Below the pieces are notes generated by a model that did no database searches, had not been told where the DNA came from, and saw only the letters and a list, made by a program, of their open reading frames with translations. DNA of 60,000 nucleotides from Polytrichum commune (taxonomy: Eukaryota > Streptophyta > Polytrichopsida > Polytrichales > Polytrichaceae), in assembly GCA_950295325.1 (NCBI GenBank), contig OX485803.1:74107554-74167553 (forward strand), in the 5' to 3' direction. Below, piece by piece: positions 12,223 through 40,246 of this stretch (the first letter of the stretch is position 1; the number at the start of each line of letters is the position of its first letter). The position numbers and the translations under genes were made by a program.

Positions 12223-12636
12223 CACTGATTATCCCAATTAGTGCGTGTGGTACTACCGATTCCCACAACACACATTATTTTGCCAAGTCTCAATATTAGT
12301 GAAGGCTACACTTTTTACTCGGTGATGCTAAACTCTTGAATACATTCTCATTTATCATACATTCCAATCAAAATTTAGTGCATGCTCTAAAATGCTCGTA
12401 GTGTGATAAAAAAAAAACTATATGGAAACACATGCTTGTCAGTGTAGAATGCCATGATGAACAGTACCGGTACTTTCAATGAATAAAACTGTTATGATTA
12501 GTACTTTCAATGAATAGTGCCAAGATGAACAATGCTTCCTAGGTCTTTTGGTGACACTGATTTCATAACATAAAAAAATTTAGTATCATCTTCACTAATT
12601 TCCCACACTCACTTTCACTAATTGGGATAATCAGTG
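12223..12636. mobile_element. MITE with CACT...AGTG ends
   Basis: A 414-bp element bounded by a perfect 21-bp inverted repeat, CACTGATTATCC... at 12,223-12,243 and its complement at 12,616-12,636. The interior has the GATACTAAA and CACTAATTT subterminal phrases shared with 2,680-3,095. CACT-type termini recall CACTA elements, but I could not identify a 3-bp target duplication. No protein is encoded. Confidence 0.75.
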
Positions 12637-13252
12637 TAGTAGAGAGTGGCCCTGAGAGAGAAAACATCATTTAGGATATATATATATATATATAAAATTT
12701 ATTTTGTGTGTGTAGTAGAGGTGAGCCACATGTCGAGATATGCACTTAACTGTGCCGTGCCAGATAGCTAGGAACTTTTAATTATATGGAATGTGAAAAT
12801 CTTGGGTCTCATGGTGGTATTAATGTTGCATGTGACATCACCCCTATTTGACAAAATCACTTTTGATTTATGTTATAAGCTTAAGCTTAAGCTGAAGTAT
12901 CTTGATATTTGAGGATTTTGCTCAAGTCCATATGTTGATAGGTGAGGAATTTGAGTTTTAGTGACGAATCACTACTCGGCAAGTGGCTTCCTCCTATTTG
13001 TCCATGTGTATTAGGCAACAACCAACAACAAGAACAACAACAAAGGAGCCTGAATAAGTCCTCTTCTACAGCGGGCCCTGGCTGGCGACACTAAGTGTCC
13101 CTCCGTATCTACCAATAACCATGATTATTCCCTATACATGTGTTACAAATCTAGGAACGCGATAGATAGCGATGCCTGAAAGAATAGATTAAGTTGGACT
13201 TAACGCCATTGGTACCTGGCTTGCTTACCCCTGGAGGTTAAAACGTGACTCA

Positions 13253-13592
13253 GGGTCGGTTTAAACTACTGTGAAGAAGTGCACTGGTCCAAGAATTTTA
13301 GGGGAATGGAGCAATATGATTGGCTACGAAATGGGTTCTTCATTGACTAGGGTTTACATTACATTTGAGACTTCTCCGGTGGAGAGCTTCAAGCATGAAT
13401 GGAACATGACATGGCTGCCAACATGCTAGGGGGAGTTCTTTGGAGGTCAAGTTTCGTGGGCAATCTTAAACCCTCGGGCAAGAAACTTGGCCTTTGGAGA
13501 ACCCCGTCTTATCTGCCATACCAACATCTCATACCTTGGGTTGATTTTTTTGACTGAGGGGTGTGCTTCTTCACGATAGTCTAAACTGGCCC
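13253..13592. mobile_element. PIF/Harbinger-like MITE, copy D
   Basis: A 340-bp element. Left end GGGTCGGTTTAAACTACTG; reverse-complemented right end GGGCCAGTTTAGACTATCG; both continue with TGAAGAAG. Flanks are TCA on the left and TTA on the right, an imperfect TWA duplication. Non-coding. Confidence 0.75.
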
Positions 13593-13615
13593 TTACTCAC
13601 AACTCAAGGCTTTTT

Positions 13616-13987
13616 AACCACACTAAATAGTCCTAGTACTAAGGGCCACAATAATTTTATGGAGCTTGCGTTAATTCTCATAATGAGAATTCATGTGGGC
13701 CACATTAATTTTCAATCCATGCTAAACTTCTAGTAGAAAATTAGTGTGGGCCACATTAAATGGTTTTCTAGAATACTAATCATAGTGTTATTTATTTATT
13801 TATTTAGTTTTTGGTGCTACTTTTGTCTTATAACTAATATTACTGTGCTGGTTGGAAGTCTTTATGAAGGCTTAGGGAAAGGCCTGGGGTCTTGGACCTA
13901 CGCTCATTCCACCTTGACTAGAAATTAGTGTGGCCCACACTAAATATTATTCAACGCTAATTTAATAGGACTATTTGGTGTAGTTTT
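13616..13987. mobile_element. MITE with AACCACACTAAATAGTCC ends
   Basis: The left end AACCACACTAAATAGTCCTA is mirrored at 13,958-13,987 as the complement of AACTACACCAAATAGTCCTA. The interior holds three short copies of the GTGTGGGCCACA/TTAGTGTGG motif in both orientations. It starts only about 20 bp after copy D. Confidence 0.6.
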
Positions 13988-14472
13988 TTTCTTAAATAAG
14001 TAATGCTATATATAAATAAGTTGTAAGGTAGACGACTCTTAAATGGTTACTCATTTCGACTAGCCCACTTCTCCTAGGATATGAAACACATGACCAGTGC
14101 AAGATGATTAGCAAATCGAAGTCAAGGATGTGGTCACTTTCCTCATAAAGATCATATTCATTATCAAAACTGAAGATTTCCATGCTCATTAAATGATCAT
14201 GTAATCTCTCTCCCTCCCTCCCAAATAAAATAAAATAACTATAATGTTGACTATTGAACCTAAAATGATTATCATATTTTGAACATGCAATCCAATATTT
14301 TTAAGCGCATATCTTTTTGGTGTAGGTTCTTGAAGCCACGCCAAACTACATACCACTCAAATATAGGCATCCTAATAAGCAAAGTAACCGAATAAGGGAT
14401 GTCTACCTCATACTAACAACCCAAGCCATTCTTAATTTATGTTTCCAAATGAAGCAATAATTTACGACTCAT

Positions 14473-14969
14473 GGCCACTTCACACACGAGACTGAGAGCC
14501 CGTGACCATTACACTTCAAGCACTCTCATTGGTGGAAAAGGTGGAGCCGGTCCAAGTTCGCTTCACACTACGCTTGCGGGACCAACGGAGTATGTGAATG
14601 CAAGATGGATGTAAAGTCTACATGGATTCCTACACGGCATCGAATGGATCATGTTTCATGGTCACTTGGACTGTTTTCAAAAACCACCTCTTGGAGGTAG
14701 ACCTAACACAAAACCGAGAGACCATGGCACTCCGAACGCTCACAACTGTTGATGTATTCTATTCTATCATGTGTGAGGACCCGCATGAATAGAAATCCAT
14801 GGAAATAGCATTTGGTTGAGGGCCCGGTCACATATGATGTCACACTACACTTGAAGATCCGTGACCACACTACATGAGTTTGGAGGTGTGTTGGGACGGC
14901 CTTTGGGCACTTTCTTTTGGGCTCTCACAATTTCATGGTCACGGCTCTTTGCTCGTGTGTGAAGTGGCC
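14473..14969. mobile_element. PIF/Harbinger-like MITE, copy E
   Basis: The inverted ends begin GGCCACTTCACACACGAG on both sides and continue with GAGCC(C)GTGACC. The element is about 497 bp. Flanks are TCAT on the left and TTA on the right. No protein is encoded. Confidence 0.7.
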
Positions 14970-15133
14970 TTAAGCTGTAACATAAAATCCATCATTGTAT
15001 ACTGGAGATTCTCAAGACATGGTTTGTGGGCATAGAATCTGGAATCTGTAGCTCATGCTAACTTACACATCCCATGAAGGGAGCTCAAAATAACTCAAAG
15101 GAAGCGTGCACAAAAATCATGAGCTCATACTAA

Positions 15134-15663
15134 GGGCCGCTTTACACTTAGAGGCCGGGCCAATGCCCCTTGAGGCCGATTGCATGAAATTTCAGCCCTT
15201 TTTGGGTTCGAGGTCGGTCTCAACTACACATTATAATAAGATTATAATGGGGGCCAATTTTCCCGTATGTAAAGGCCTTAGGGCCAAGAAGCTAGGCCGA
15301 TTCAATAAATCTAGCATAATCCAACGGATCTAGCATAATCTAGCATAGAGCCGTTCATATTTCCACATAATCCAATGGATATAGTTTGCTAAAAAATCAT
15401 ATATATATATATATATATATATATGTAATTTTATTTATTTATTGAAATGTGACATTGGTCCCGAGGCCAAGAATTGGCCCTCCATTTTGGGTGCACCCAA
15501 TTCAACGAGCTCGGGCCGTGTCATACCATGCATTTTTTGATTAAAAAATTCATACCACCAAATCGGCCCGGCCTTTAGGTGTAAAGGGGCTGGCCAATCA
15601 CAAGTGAGGATTTCAAGCCTCTTACACAACGTATTGGCCTGGCCTCTAAGTGTAAAGCGGCCC
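15134..15663. mobile_element. PIF/Harbinger-like MITE, copy F (best preserved)
   Basis: A 530-bp element with a 31-bp inverted repeat starting GGGCCGCTTTACACTTAG and only one mismatch. It is flanked on both sides by a perfect TAA target duplication (15,131-15,133 and 15,664-15,666). A (TA)n run sits at 15,399-15,424. The good preservation suggests the youngest insertion of this group in the window. Confidence 0.85.
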
Positions 15664-16905
15664 TAAGCTAACATGTGGCTTTCACCCTTGGGGGACGTTA
15701 AACCTCCCCCTACGAGCTTTTCGGGGGAGGTAGATACGGGTAGGGGCAACCCCCTAGAAAGAAATCGATATTTTTTGGACCCGACCGAAAACTTATGCCT
15801 GCCCTGCCCGACTTCGAAAAAACCATTGCCCTTGCATTCTCGAAGGCCACTTATCCATATAACCCATATTAAGTCCACTTCACCTTCAAGATCCAAAATC
15901 CAATATATATTCACTTCCATTGAGTAAACGGTTGACTAGGATTTCATTTCGAAGTGAAACCGTCAATAAAGCATGTAATTAACTTGGAGGTCAAAAGTAT
16001 TTGCAAAACCTTCACTAGCATTGAGGTTATAATTTTTGTGGTGTACCATTGAAAGGGTCTTTGTCATTCTAAACTGGAACTAAAATTAGTGTTTTATTCT
16101 TAGTATGTTTTATTTTATAGTAGTTTCGTTAAAACCTTCTACTTTAACAAAGTATTCATACACATTTCAACTAAATTAAGTGTGATTGAATGTAATTAAG
16201 TCTAAATAATCGTATTAGAAGGTAATTGAGCGCAAGACCTAGGTTTCTACAAGTACTCAGACACATTCAGTGTAGAATGGCAAGGTACTTCATGCCAGAA
16301 CTTTCTGGCAGCCTCCTGTTTAAATCTCATCAACAATTTAATTAGGTCAAGTTGTGGCGGCATTGTTCATTCCGGCAATCTCAAAGGAAGTTGGCATTGT
16401 GGGTGCATAGCAGCATGTTTGTACTGTGGCCAATCGAACCTGACGAACTAGATTAGCAGTGTGGGATGTTGTAGTTCTGTTCTGTGATTTCAATCGAATA
16501 TCCAAGTGACAATCAGTCCTGCAAATTGGAAAACTCTTTCAAGCTTTTGCAAGTTTCCCTCACAGGTCTTCAAAGCAGAAGTTCCTTACATTTCAGTGCA
16601 TCAGACATATTGCTGTCTGTATGAAAATGCTTGTATCCCAAACTGGGCAGAAGTATCTTTGCTATCCTCCTGCGGCCTGTATCCCTTTCTTTGTCTGACA
16701 CTGTCATGCCTCTCCACACCTCTGAATCTTCAACAGATCATATTTACTTTCTCTACTTGCTTCCTGGCTACGGTTCCCAATACTTACATATAGCATCTAT
16801 AATTTGAACCTCCATATGCAGGGTTGACTTTGGATGGGTTACACCCACCATGCATTTCTTCATTTTTATCTACCAAGAATAATTCTTTTGTTGTCACCTG
16901 CATAG

Positions 16906-32704
<15,799 letters not shown>

Positions 32705-33038
32705 GATGCTGGCTCATCACCAACCAAAGAATTGTGGCGAATTATTGTGTTCTATTCGGTTTCTAATTCCAGCGCACGCATTCCGGTCTAGGTTGAGAGT
32801 GTCGATGGATCCCGGAGAAGTGAATGCATCGCGAACTGAGTGAGCGGATGATGGGATGAGAAGGTTGAGAAGGTTTCTGGGCTTCGGAGACTGCGGATGT
32901 GGGGGTGTTGTGGATACGGTGAATGTCCATGTGGCGTCTCCTCACTGGTGGCCTTGAGTGGCCTTGGCCTTATTGGATGAACAATATATGAATTCTTTTT
33001 AAATTCATGTATCCGTGTCTCTAAATACATTCATCCTC

Positions 33039-33603
33039 CTCAGTGTGATGTGATTCCCAAAGGATCTGGGCCATGGGGGCTCCCAGTGAGGATCCACGGC
33101 TGTGGGAGGGCCGGGCTGCGGGCTTGCCCGGCCGGGGATTTGAAGTCGCAGACTTTATGTGAAAGGAGAGAACTCAAAACTCCAAGAGAGGTGTTGCCGC
33201 CGTCAAGCTCACGCTTGCATCTCCGTTCAACCCGTGCGAGAACTACTGCGGGAATTCTTGGCTACACTTCGGAACCGCAGATTGAATGCGAAAGTGGAGA
33301 AATCGAACAGGAGGGGGCGGGTTGATTCGCCCAGCTGCATGCATGAGCAACTAAGGCCGGAATTCCCTGTGACTCCGAACTCATCTTGGTTGATCTATTG
33401 TAATCCAGCTGGTGATCTGAGAGGCTCCGTGAGCAACTACAATTTTTTTTCAAATACTTGTACATGTAAGCCTGAAGTTTCTGCGCCTGCAACCGGCCAC
33501 TTCAGAGATCAAACTAGCTGTGTGAGCTGAAATTAGAAGCCTCTCAAAAACCTCCGATTTCAGATTCCGCTTCAAACTCCTTTGGGAATCACATCACACT
33601 GAG
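33039..33603. mobile_element. inverted-repeat element in the PHYLLO upstream region
   Basis: A 565-bp block is bounded by a perfect 26-bp inverted repeat (CTCAGTGTGATGTGATTCCC... at 33,039-33,064 and its complement at 33,578-33,603). It lies about 335-900 bp upstream of the PHYLLO start codon. Open frames inside have no recognisable similarity. I found no clear target-site duplication, so the class is uncertain (hAT-like CAGTG ends are one possibility). Confidence 0.7.
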
Positions 33604-34093
33604 CGTTGACCCTTCCTGAACTTGAGTAGCCAGCAAGATCTGAAATGGACTAAAACATCAAGACTAAAACAAGAACTTCGAGGCTACAGTTGACCAGCTG
33701 CTTGCAGCTTAGTGTGATGATACTGAAGAATTGATTTGCACTATCAAACCTGTAAGCTGGCCCCGATGCCACCAAAGCTGGTTGCATCAGCTTAATTACG
33801 ACCAACAATTTAAGTGCTTATAGGTATAGAAGGGGTGATGATGCTTTGCAATTATTATGACGAAATGTACAAACCTGTTCCTGGAACAACATGTACATAG
33901 TGCTTTGCCGATAAGACGTGCTGGTATGCCACCATATTTGAATTTGCAAGAGTTAGAAGATCATCTCTCCAACCATGGGATGGCTCCAGCCCAATTGGTA
34001 TGCAATTTCGAACCATGTGATGCAATTATTGAATGATGTCATTAAATTCTTTACATTATAAAATTTACATTTTTAGATTGAAAAAATGTATTT

Positions 34094-34853
34094 GGGGCCA
34101 TTCACGATCAGGGTACTACTTTCGGGACAAAGGACTTAAGGACTTTGTCGCATTGATCTTGGTTTTTATCATGATTTACTATTATTTGATCAATAAATTT
34201 TACATAAATAAGTAGATAGTTCATAATCTTTATCAAGAAAGTTTATTATTATTATTTAATAATCACCCTAAACCCTAAACCCTAAACCCTAGGCCACATC
34301 AGTGGCATTTTTTTGCTATTTAGGTGTGCATTGGTGGTCAATTATTTCCTGTTATGTATCTTGGTACCTTGGTAAAAGTGTCATGTGTCCATTCATATAA
34401 ATTTTTTTGTCCAATTCTAATACTAGACGTTCCTTTTACGTGTGGCCGTGAGTATATGTATATTTGGACATGTTTGGTGCCACATGTAAAGTTGGGCAAT
34501 TGCTATTCAATACATATTTGGTTCTATTGGTACACACTTGAACGATGAGTGTGAGGAAAAAATTTGGGATCGTTTCAATTGATTCTTGTTGTCCTTTTCA
34601 TTCCTTGATCCTAAGGTGAATAATTAAGACAACACTCCTGAATGTCCTTTAAGGAATCAAAAGGATATCTTAGATGACCCTATTCCTTCTAAATTAACTT
34701 TGTCAGTGTACTCGATATGGAGTATGAAATGTAGGTATGATCCAAAATATGCTTCACAATACAAATCTAAGCATACCAAGCATGTGAAGTTATCCAAAAA
34801 AGTCCGTTTTCCGTTAGACGGCCAAAAGTAGTACCCCAACCGTGAATGGCCCC
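34094..34853. mobile_element. 760-bp non-autonomous DNA element with ATTT flanks
   Basis: Inverted ends start GGGGCCATTCACGATCAGGG on the left; the reverse-complemented right end starts GGGGCCATTCACGGTTGGGG. Both continue GTACTACTTT(C/T)GG, about 33 bp with four mismatches. Both sides are flanked by ATTT (34,090-34,093 and 34,854-34,857). It contains the telomere-like run at 34,266-34,293. It sits just before the first recognisable CACTA transposase exon. Confidence 0.75.
34266..34293. repeat. interstitial telomere-like CCCTAAA repeat
   Basis: Three and a half uninterrupted copies of CCCTAAA, the plant-type telomere unit, lie inside the 760-bp element. A shorter TTTAGGG run occurs near 36,716-36,732. 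Confidence 0.85.
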
Positions 34854-34903
34854 ATTTGTTAGTCTTAAAATTTACTACATGAAGTGTTCATTTTCTATGT
34901 AGA

Positions 34904-37900
34904 ATCCTGATGCATTCCTGGATGGTCTTCCAGGATATCTTGAAGGACTTACGGGTACTCGCCCAAATGAACCAGCTGATGTTTTTATGAATTCGATGTT
35001 CTCAGACGAAGAAGGTCACTCAATAGACGATGTCCTTATGGGGCAACATGACGATGATGATCCTCTTCCTCAAATCTTGCAAGATTTTATGGAAACCAAT
35101 ATTCCAGACCACACCACAACAACCGGTGGCAACTATACAGGTCCCGACCCTATAACAACCCCCCCTACTGAAGGTGAACGTTTTCTACATGAGCAATCTC
35201 AAGTGCCAATTTACGATGGTTCCCCGACTTGCATGTTGAAAGCTCTTGTCTTGATTCTACAATTTCAAGTGAACTTCAATATATCCAATGTTGCCATCTC
35301 ATCAATGTTGTCAATGATTTCCAATTTTTTCATACCTAAGCATCTTAACCCCGTATTGCCCAAAAGTCACGCTGAATTAAGGAAATTCATGAGGGCAGTG
35401 GGTTTGGGCTTTACTCACATTCATTGTTGCCCTAGAAGTTGTATTCTTTACTACGATAAATATAAGATGCGGGATCATTGCCCAATATGCAAAGAAAGCA
35501 GATACAGACAAGACACGAAAGGAGTTCAAGTGCCCAAGAAAGTAAGTTGCCGACCCCAATAGACCAACAATCGTATGTAATTTCATTTCTTCATTTGTTT
35601 ATAGTAATTCATTTCTTCATTTACCAATAATATTACAGTTCTCAATTTACTTATTAAATGTGATGTGTAAATGTCATGATAAACCCACAACCGCTATATA
35701 ATTATATTTGTTGTTGCAGAAAATGATTTATTTCCCTTTGATACCATGCCTTCAAGCCATATTCTGCAGTCCCACACTTTCCAAACTTATGGTGTGGCAC
35801 GCTGCAAATAAAAGCAAAACAGGGATAATGAACGGACCTCAAGATGGACGTGCTTGGAGGCATGTTGACACAACATGGCCAGAGTTTGGTTCGTCCCCAA
35901 GAAATGTAAGGCTTGGTTTGTCAACAGATGGGGTGAATCCTTTCGGACAACAACGAACTAACCATTCAACATGGCCAATCACCCTTGTGTTGTACAACCT
36001 GCCACCATTTCTTGCTATAAGGAATTGTTTCATTTTATTGTCAACAATAGTACCAGGTATTGCGCACGCGCACGAACACAACACCCTCATTTATATATGT
36101 ACACACACACACACACACACATTAACTCACACACTTATTGATCGCGTTGCCTTACATTAATGCTTCTTTTTAATTCAGTGTAATTGTGAGTTAAATTTTG
36201 GAATTGAATGCGCAGGTCCAAAACAAGTGAAAAATATTGACGTTTTCATGGGCCCCTTAATTGATGAACTCAAGTTATTGTGGAATGGAGTTCCCAACAC
36301 TTATGACGCACACCACAAAGAGCTATTCAATTTGAAGGCAATTTTGTTATGGACTATGACGGATTTTCCAGGTATGTTATTTGTTGATTTGTCTTTCTTT
36401 GACTATTCCAACATCCAGAATTAAGAAATGGTGGGTTAAGACCTGTATACCTCAACTAATATTAGGAAAAGGTCTGCATACAAATATATTTAGTGTGTAG
36501 GGTAATAATAGGCGTCGGATGCAAATGGAACCAGAGACACCTAGGTATTAATCTGATCTATCAATAAAATGGAACGATTCGATTACGGTCTATTTTCAAG
36601 AAGACTAAAAATAGGCAGAAAAAAATGTCATCTACTTCGTGGTTGAATCATTACATCAATGAACATGGGCGTTAGTTAATTGGATGTGAAGGAGTAAAAC
36701 AAGATGGGTGTTTGTTTAGGGTTTAGGGTTTACAGGGGGATGGATGGATGAATTCGATATGAAGCTGGGACGTTCGTAATTGTCCTAAGAAAAAGTCCAG
36801 TATCAATCAGTGCCCAGGAAGTTTTTGAGCATAGTCGATGGAGATCCTAGTGATTCTCAATTAAACCAGTTACATGTTCAAATATTCCAGTTTTACTATA
36901 TTAATTTGAGGTATATACCATAGATTCCTCTAAAGTGATTGGTAATTCTCCCGAAGTCGTGAACATCTCCCGGTTCATAAGCAACTAACTGCTGGTTCTT
37001 CCCATACATAGGTCTCCATTCCAATTCTGTCCAATACATCAAAAAAATGTTCATGATTCACAGAACAGGGGATCATTTCATCATGCCTTCAGTTGGCAAG
37101 AATAACAGACTTCATGATCTAGCAAGGCTTGATAGTGTCAATTTATGTCGCGCCAAACAGACACAAGCTTCTGCGAATAACAAATCAATCTGTTGTGCGC
37201 TTTGATTGAATTAACTGTTCCAAATTTCATGCTTTGTATTTGCTTTTATATTCTTAAAGGATGCAAAAATAGCTCGACATTGGGTTGAAGAAAGAAAAAA
37301 ACCTGAAGGTGAAACTTTTATTTGCCAAACTGTTCTGGGTATCTATCATTCTTTTTTCTTTTTTCTTTTTTGGCAGAAATTTAAAACAAATTCACGTGCA
37401 AATAATCTAGGTATGTATCAATACTAACAATTGTTCAATGTTTCCACTTTATTGTAGACTCCTTCAACCTATCCTCGATAAATGCTTAATAGCATTCTTT
37501 CCTCCCCTGACACTTCAAGTCTGCATTTTAAATTTTAAATCATCTTAGTCAAAGTTGGTGAATTGCAGGTTTGGGTGTCGAGTCTGGTTTGGTTACTCGG
37601 GGTAAAAGGGCATGCAATGTGTGTGCGGACAATCTAACCTTTATAGTGAGTTCGCATTTGAAAAAACCTATTTATCCATCATTTAGACAATTCTTGCCAC
37701 TTGCACACAAATGGAGGAAACCGTACTTTAAGAGGAAGTTTGGAGGTCATTTAAATAACAATCCAATCCCTGTGAGACCTGATGGACGTTATTGGATACG
37801 GCGTTGAAAACAAATTCGAGAAACAAACATGCCAAAAGATAGAAGAGAGATGAAAAGATTGTCGGCCTTGTTCACTCTACCTTATTGGAAGGTATTTATC

Positions 37901-39955
37901 TAGACCATGCACCCATAAGCTATGAAAATTGTACATAAAAATGTATTTTTTAACTATTTATACTCCCTTCAAATTTTTGATATTTTCAATTATATTGAGT
38001 CTTAAGTTTGTGGGTGAATGTGCACGATCTTCTCATACGCCACTTGCATGATTGTATGCACATAGAAAAAATGTTGCGAAAACAATGATGAAGATTTTTT
38101 CCAACGCAAAGGGGACAAGGGCTGATCGATTGGCAATAAGAAAATAATTACAATCTCAAAATGAGTTAGTGAATTATCATCCCCGAAATGATGGATCATT
38201 CCATAAAGCGTATTGGGTATGGAGCCGTGAGGACATGAAAAAAGTTTTTAAGCAAATATCCTCGATCAAAACACCCACAGGTTTTATATCAAATCTTGCT
38301 AACATAGTGACTTCAGATTACAAGTTATCTGGAATGAAGTCTCACGACTATCATGACCTCCTACAATTCATTTTACCTATCGCCATTCGGGGTACGTTGT
38401 CTAGGGAAATCAGAGAAGGCATCTACAGGCTTGCTACGTTTTTTAGATGAATTTGTGGAAAAAACATAGTTACCGAAGAGATTCCATTTTGGAAGGTAGA
38501 AATCGCAGAGATCATGTGTTTGTTTGACACATGTATGCCACCGCACTTTTTCGATATTATGCCTCACTTGTTGGTAGATCTTCCTGAAGAGGTGGAGCTA
38601 GGAGGCCCAGTGCATAGCAGATGGTTGTATTTCCTCGAGAGGTATATGAAAACTTTGAAATCAATGGTCCGTCAAAAAAATCATCCTGAGGGTAGCATGA
38701 GTGAAGGATACTTGGCCCAATAGTCATTATTTTATTTTGGAGAAATGCTCACGAGGATCAATCCCACCGGGAGACAAATTTGGAATGAACACATGATGCC
38801 AATGCCAAATAAAGTGATTTTGCCCAAAACATGCACAAAGAAAAAGTTGGATAGCGACACTCACAAACATGTAAACAAACACTCATGAAATCTTTGTTAA
38901 TGCAACTGCCAATGTTTTAGTATATTTATATGTAACATACTTCATGGCTTATGCATTTGTTCCCAATCACAATGGGGTTTTGGATTATGATTGTTTGATA
39001 TGGATACATTACGGGAGTACAGATTCATGAGTATCTTTTGTTCAATGAACCCTGCATGGGTGTATGGGAGATTAAATACCGAAAGGAGAGAGCAAGATGG
39101 GCAAGAGAAAAGGTGAAACCTTTGAAATCATTTTTGAAATGGGTTCAAGAACAAATATTTTTGGGGTTAGTTGGAAATGAACTATTGTCTTTTGAAGTAC
39201 AAGAAATAGTGAACGGCCCTAGCCAAGCCGCTTACTACTATAAATCTTGCATAATCAATGGACGACATTACAGAATAGATTCGGTAGATGAAAATACGTC
39301 CATTACAACAGATTCAGACATTGCTACTCCTAGCTACATAGATTGTGTATCAAGGAAAAAGGATCCCCGTAGCCAACGAGCTAAACTCCAATATTATGGA
39401 GTTTTGGAAGAAATAGTGGAGGTTCAATTGTCATCTCAACGAAAGAAGTTTTGTTTAGGGGGAAGTGGTACAATACTATTGTTGGATCCTATAGCCGTGT
39501 TACCCAGTTAGAGGATGAATGTGGGTTCATGAAAATCAAAACTTAGTTAAATTTAGGTAATCGGAAGCCTTGGGTTAGCGCAGATACAATCATACAAGTG
39601 TTTTACCACCAAGATAGTGAGGATGGGGATTGGAGCTATGTTGTTGATGTGGAAGGACGAGGCTACATAGAGGGAACAACGATTCCTGGTTTGGTTCTAA
39701 ATGAACCGTTAGTGGAAAGCCAAATAAGGGAGTTGGCGGGAGGTTCAAATTCCGAACCCCTGATTCATCCTATGAGGAATTCACCTACATAATCAGGTGC
39801 TGATGAAGTAGTGGTAGCAATTACTGTGAACGAGGCATTTTTGGAGGAGAATTTGGCAGACACTATGAAGGAACTGGAGGCTGGCAGTAGCGACAATTCA
39901 GAGAGAAGCAATGGTGATTCCATTGAACGAGAGGATTCCGACATAAGCGACTAAC
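34904..39955 (+). pseudogene. decayed CACTA (En/Spm) transposase gene
   Basis: The translated pieces follow the order of plant CACTA transposases. A Tnp2 region spans about 34,904-35,542, 35,720-36,056, 36,214-36,372 and 37,568-37,900, with CPICKESRYR, PRNVRLGLSTDGVNPFG, WPITLVLYNLPP and IDVFMGPLIDELKLLW. A DUF4218-like region follows at about 38,160-38,800 (HDYHDLLQFILPIAIRG; PPHFFDIMPHLLVDLPEEV). A DUF4216-like tail lies at 39,038-39,800. Several GT-AG introns still join in phase. It is broken by in-frame stops at about 37,805, 38,448 and 38,719 and by a frameshift near 39,455. Its first intact exon lies right after a MITE; the N-terminal part and the CACTA termini were not found. Confidence 0.9.
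36430..36770 (+). repeat. fold-back repeat inside the transposase intron
   Basis: The segment about 36,472-36,622 recurs inverted at 40,250-40,400, and 36,585-36,765 recurs in direct orientation at 40,535-40,710. Shared phrases are AGACTAAAAATAGGCAGA, CACCTAGGT and ACATGGGCGTTA. It occupies the intron between the exons ending at 36,372 and starting at 37,568, so it is a nested insertion. Confidence 0.7.
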
Positions 39956-40159
39956 AAATCATCTATATCTCATATTCGATAACCCAATTTTAATTTTATT
40001 TATTTTAGGCAAACAAAGTCAAGAATTTCCATAAATTTTAGGCAGACTTGTTATGAATTATTTTCTGCCTAAGCTACTAGTAACCTACGGTATATGTCCA
40101 TACTTCTGACTGACGATAAACTGACTGGAAATGTAACATGTACAGTAACAGTTTGTTAT

Positions 40160-40241
40160 TTGAAAGTGTGCTGAACCATCCTCCCCTCAAATTCAAAGGT
40201 TTATTTGAATTTGAGGGGAGGAAGGTTCAACACACTTTCAA
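40160..40241. repeat. 38-bp stem, 6-nt loop hairpin
   Basis: The left arm 40,160-40,197 and right arm 40,204-40,241 are reverse complements over 38 bp with two mismatches, around the loop GGTTTA. The innermost stem is CCTCCCCTCAAATTCAAA. It lies just beyond the decayed CACTA gene and next to the fold-back family. It could be the remnant of an inverted-repeat transposon or a small-RNA precursor; nothing in the sequence decides. Confidence 0.85.
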
Positions 40242-40246
40242 AAAAC

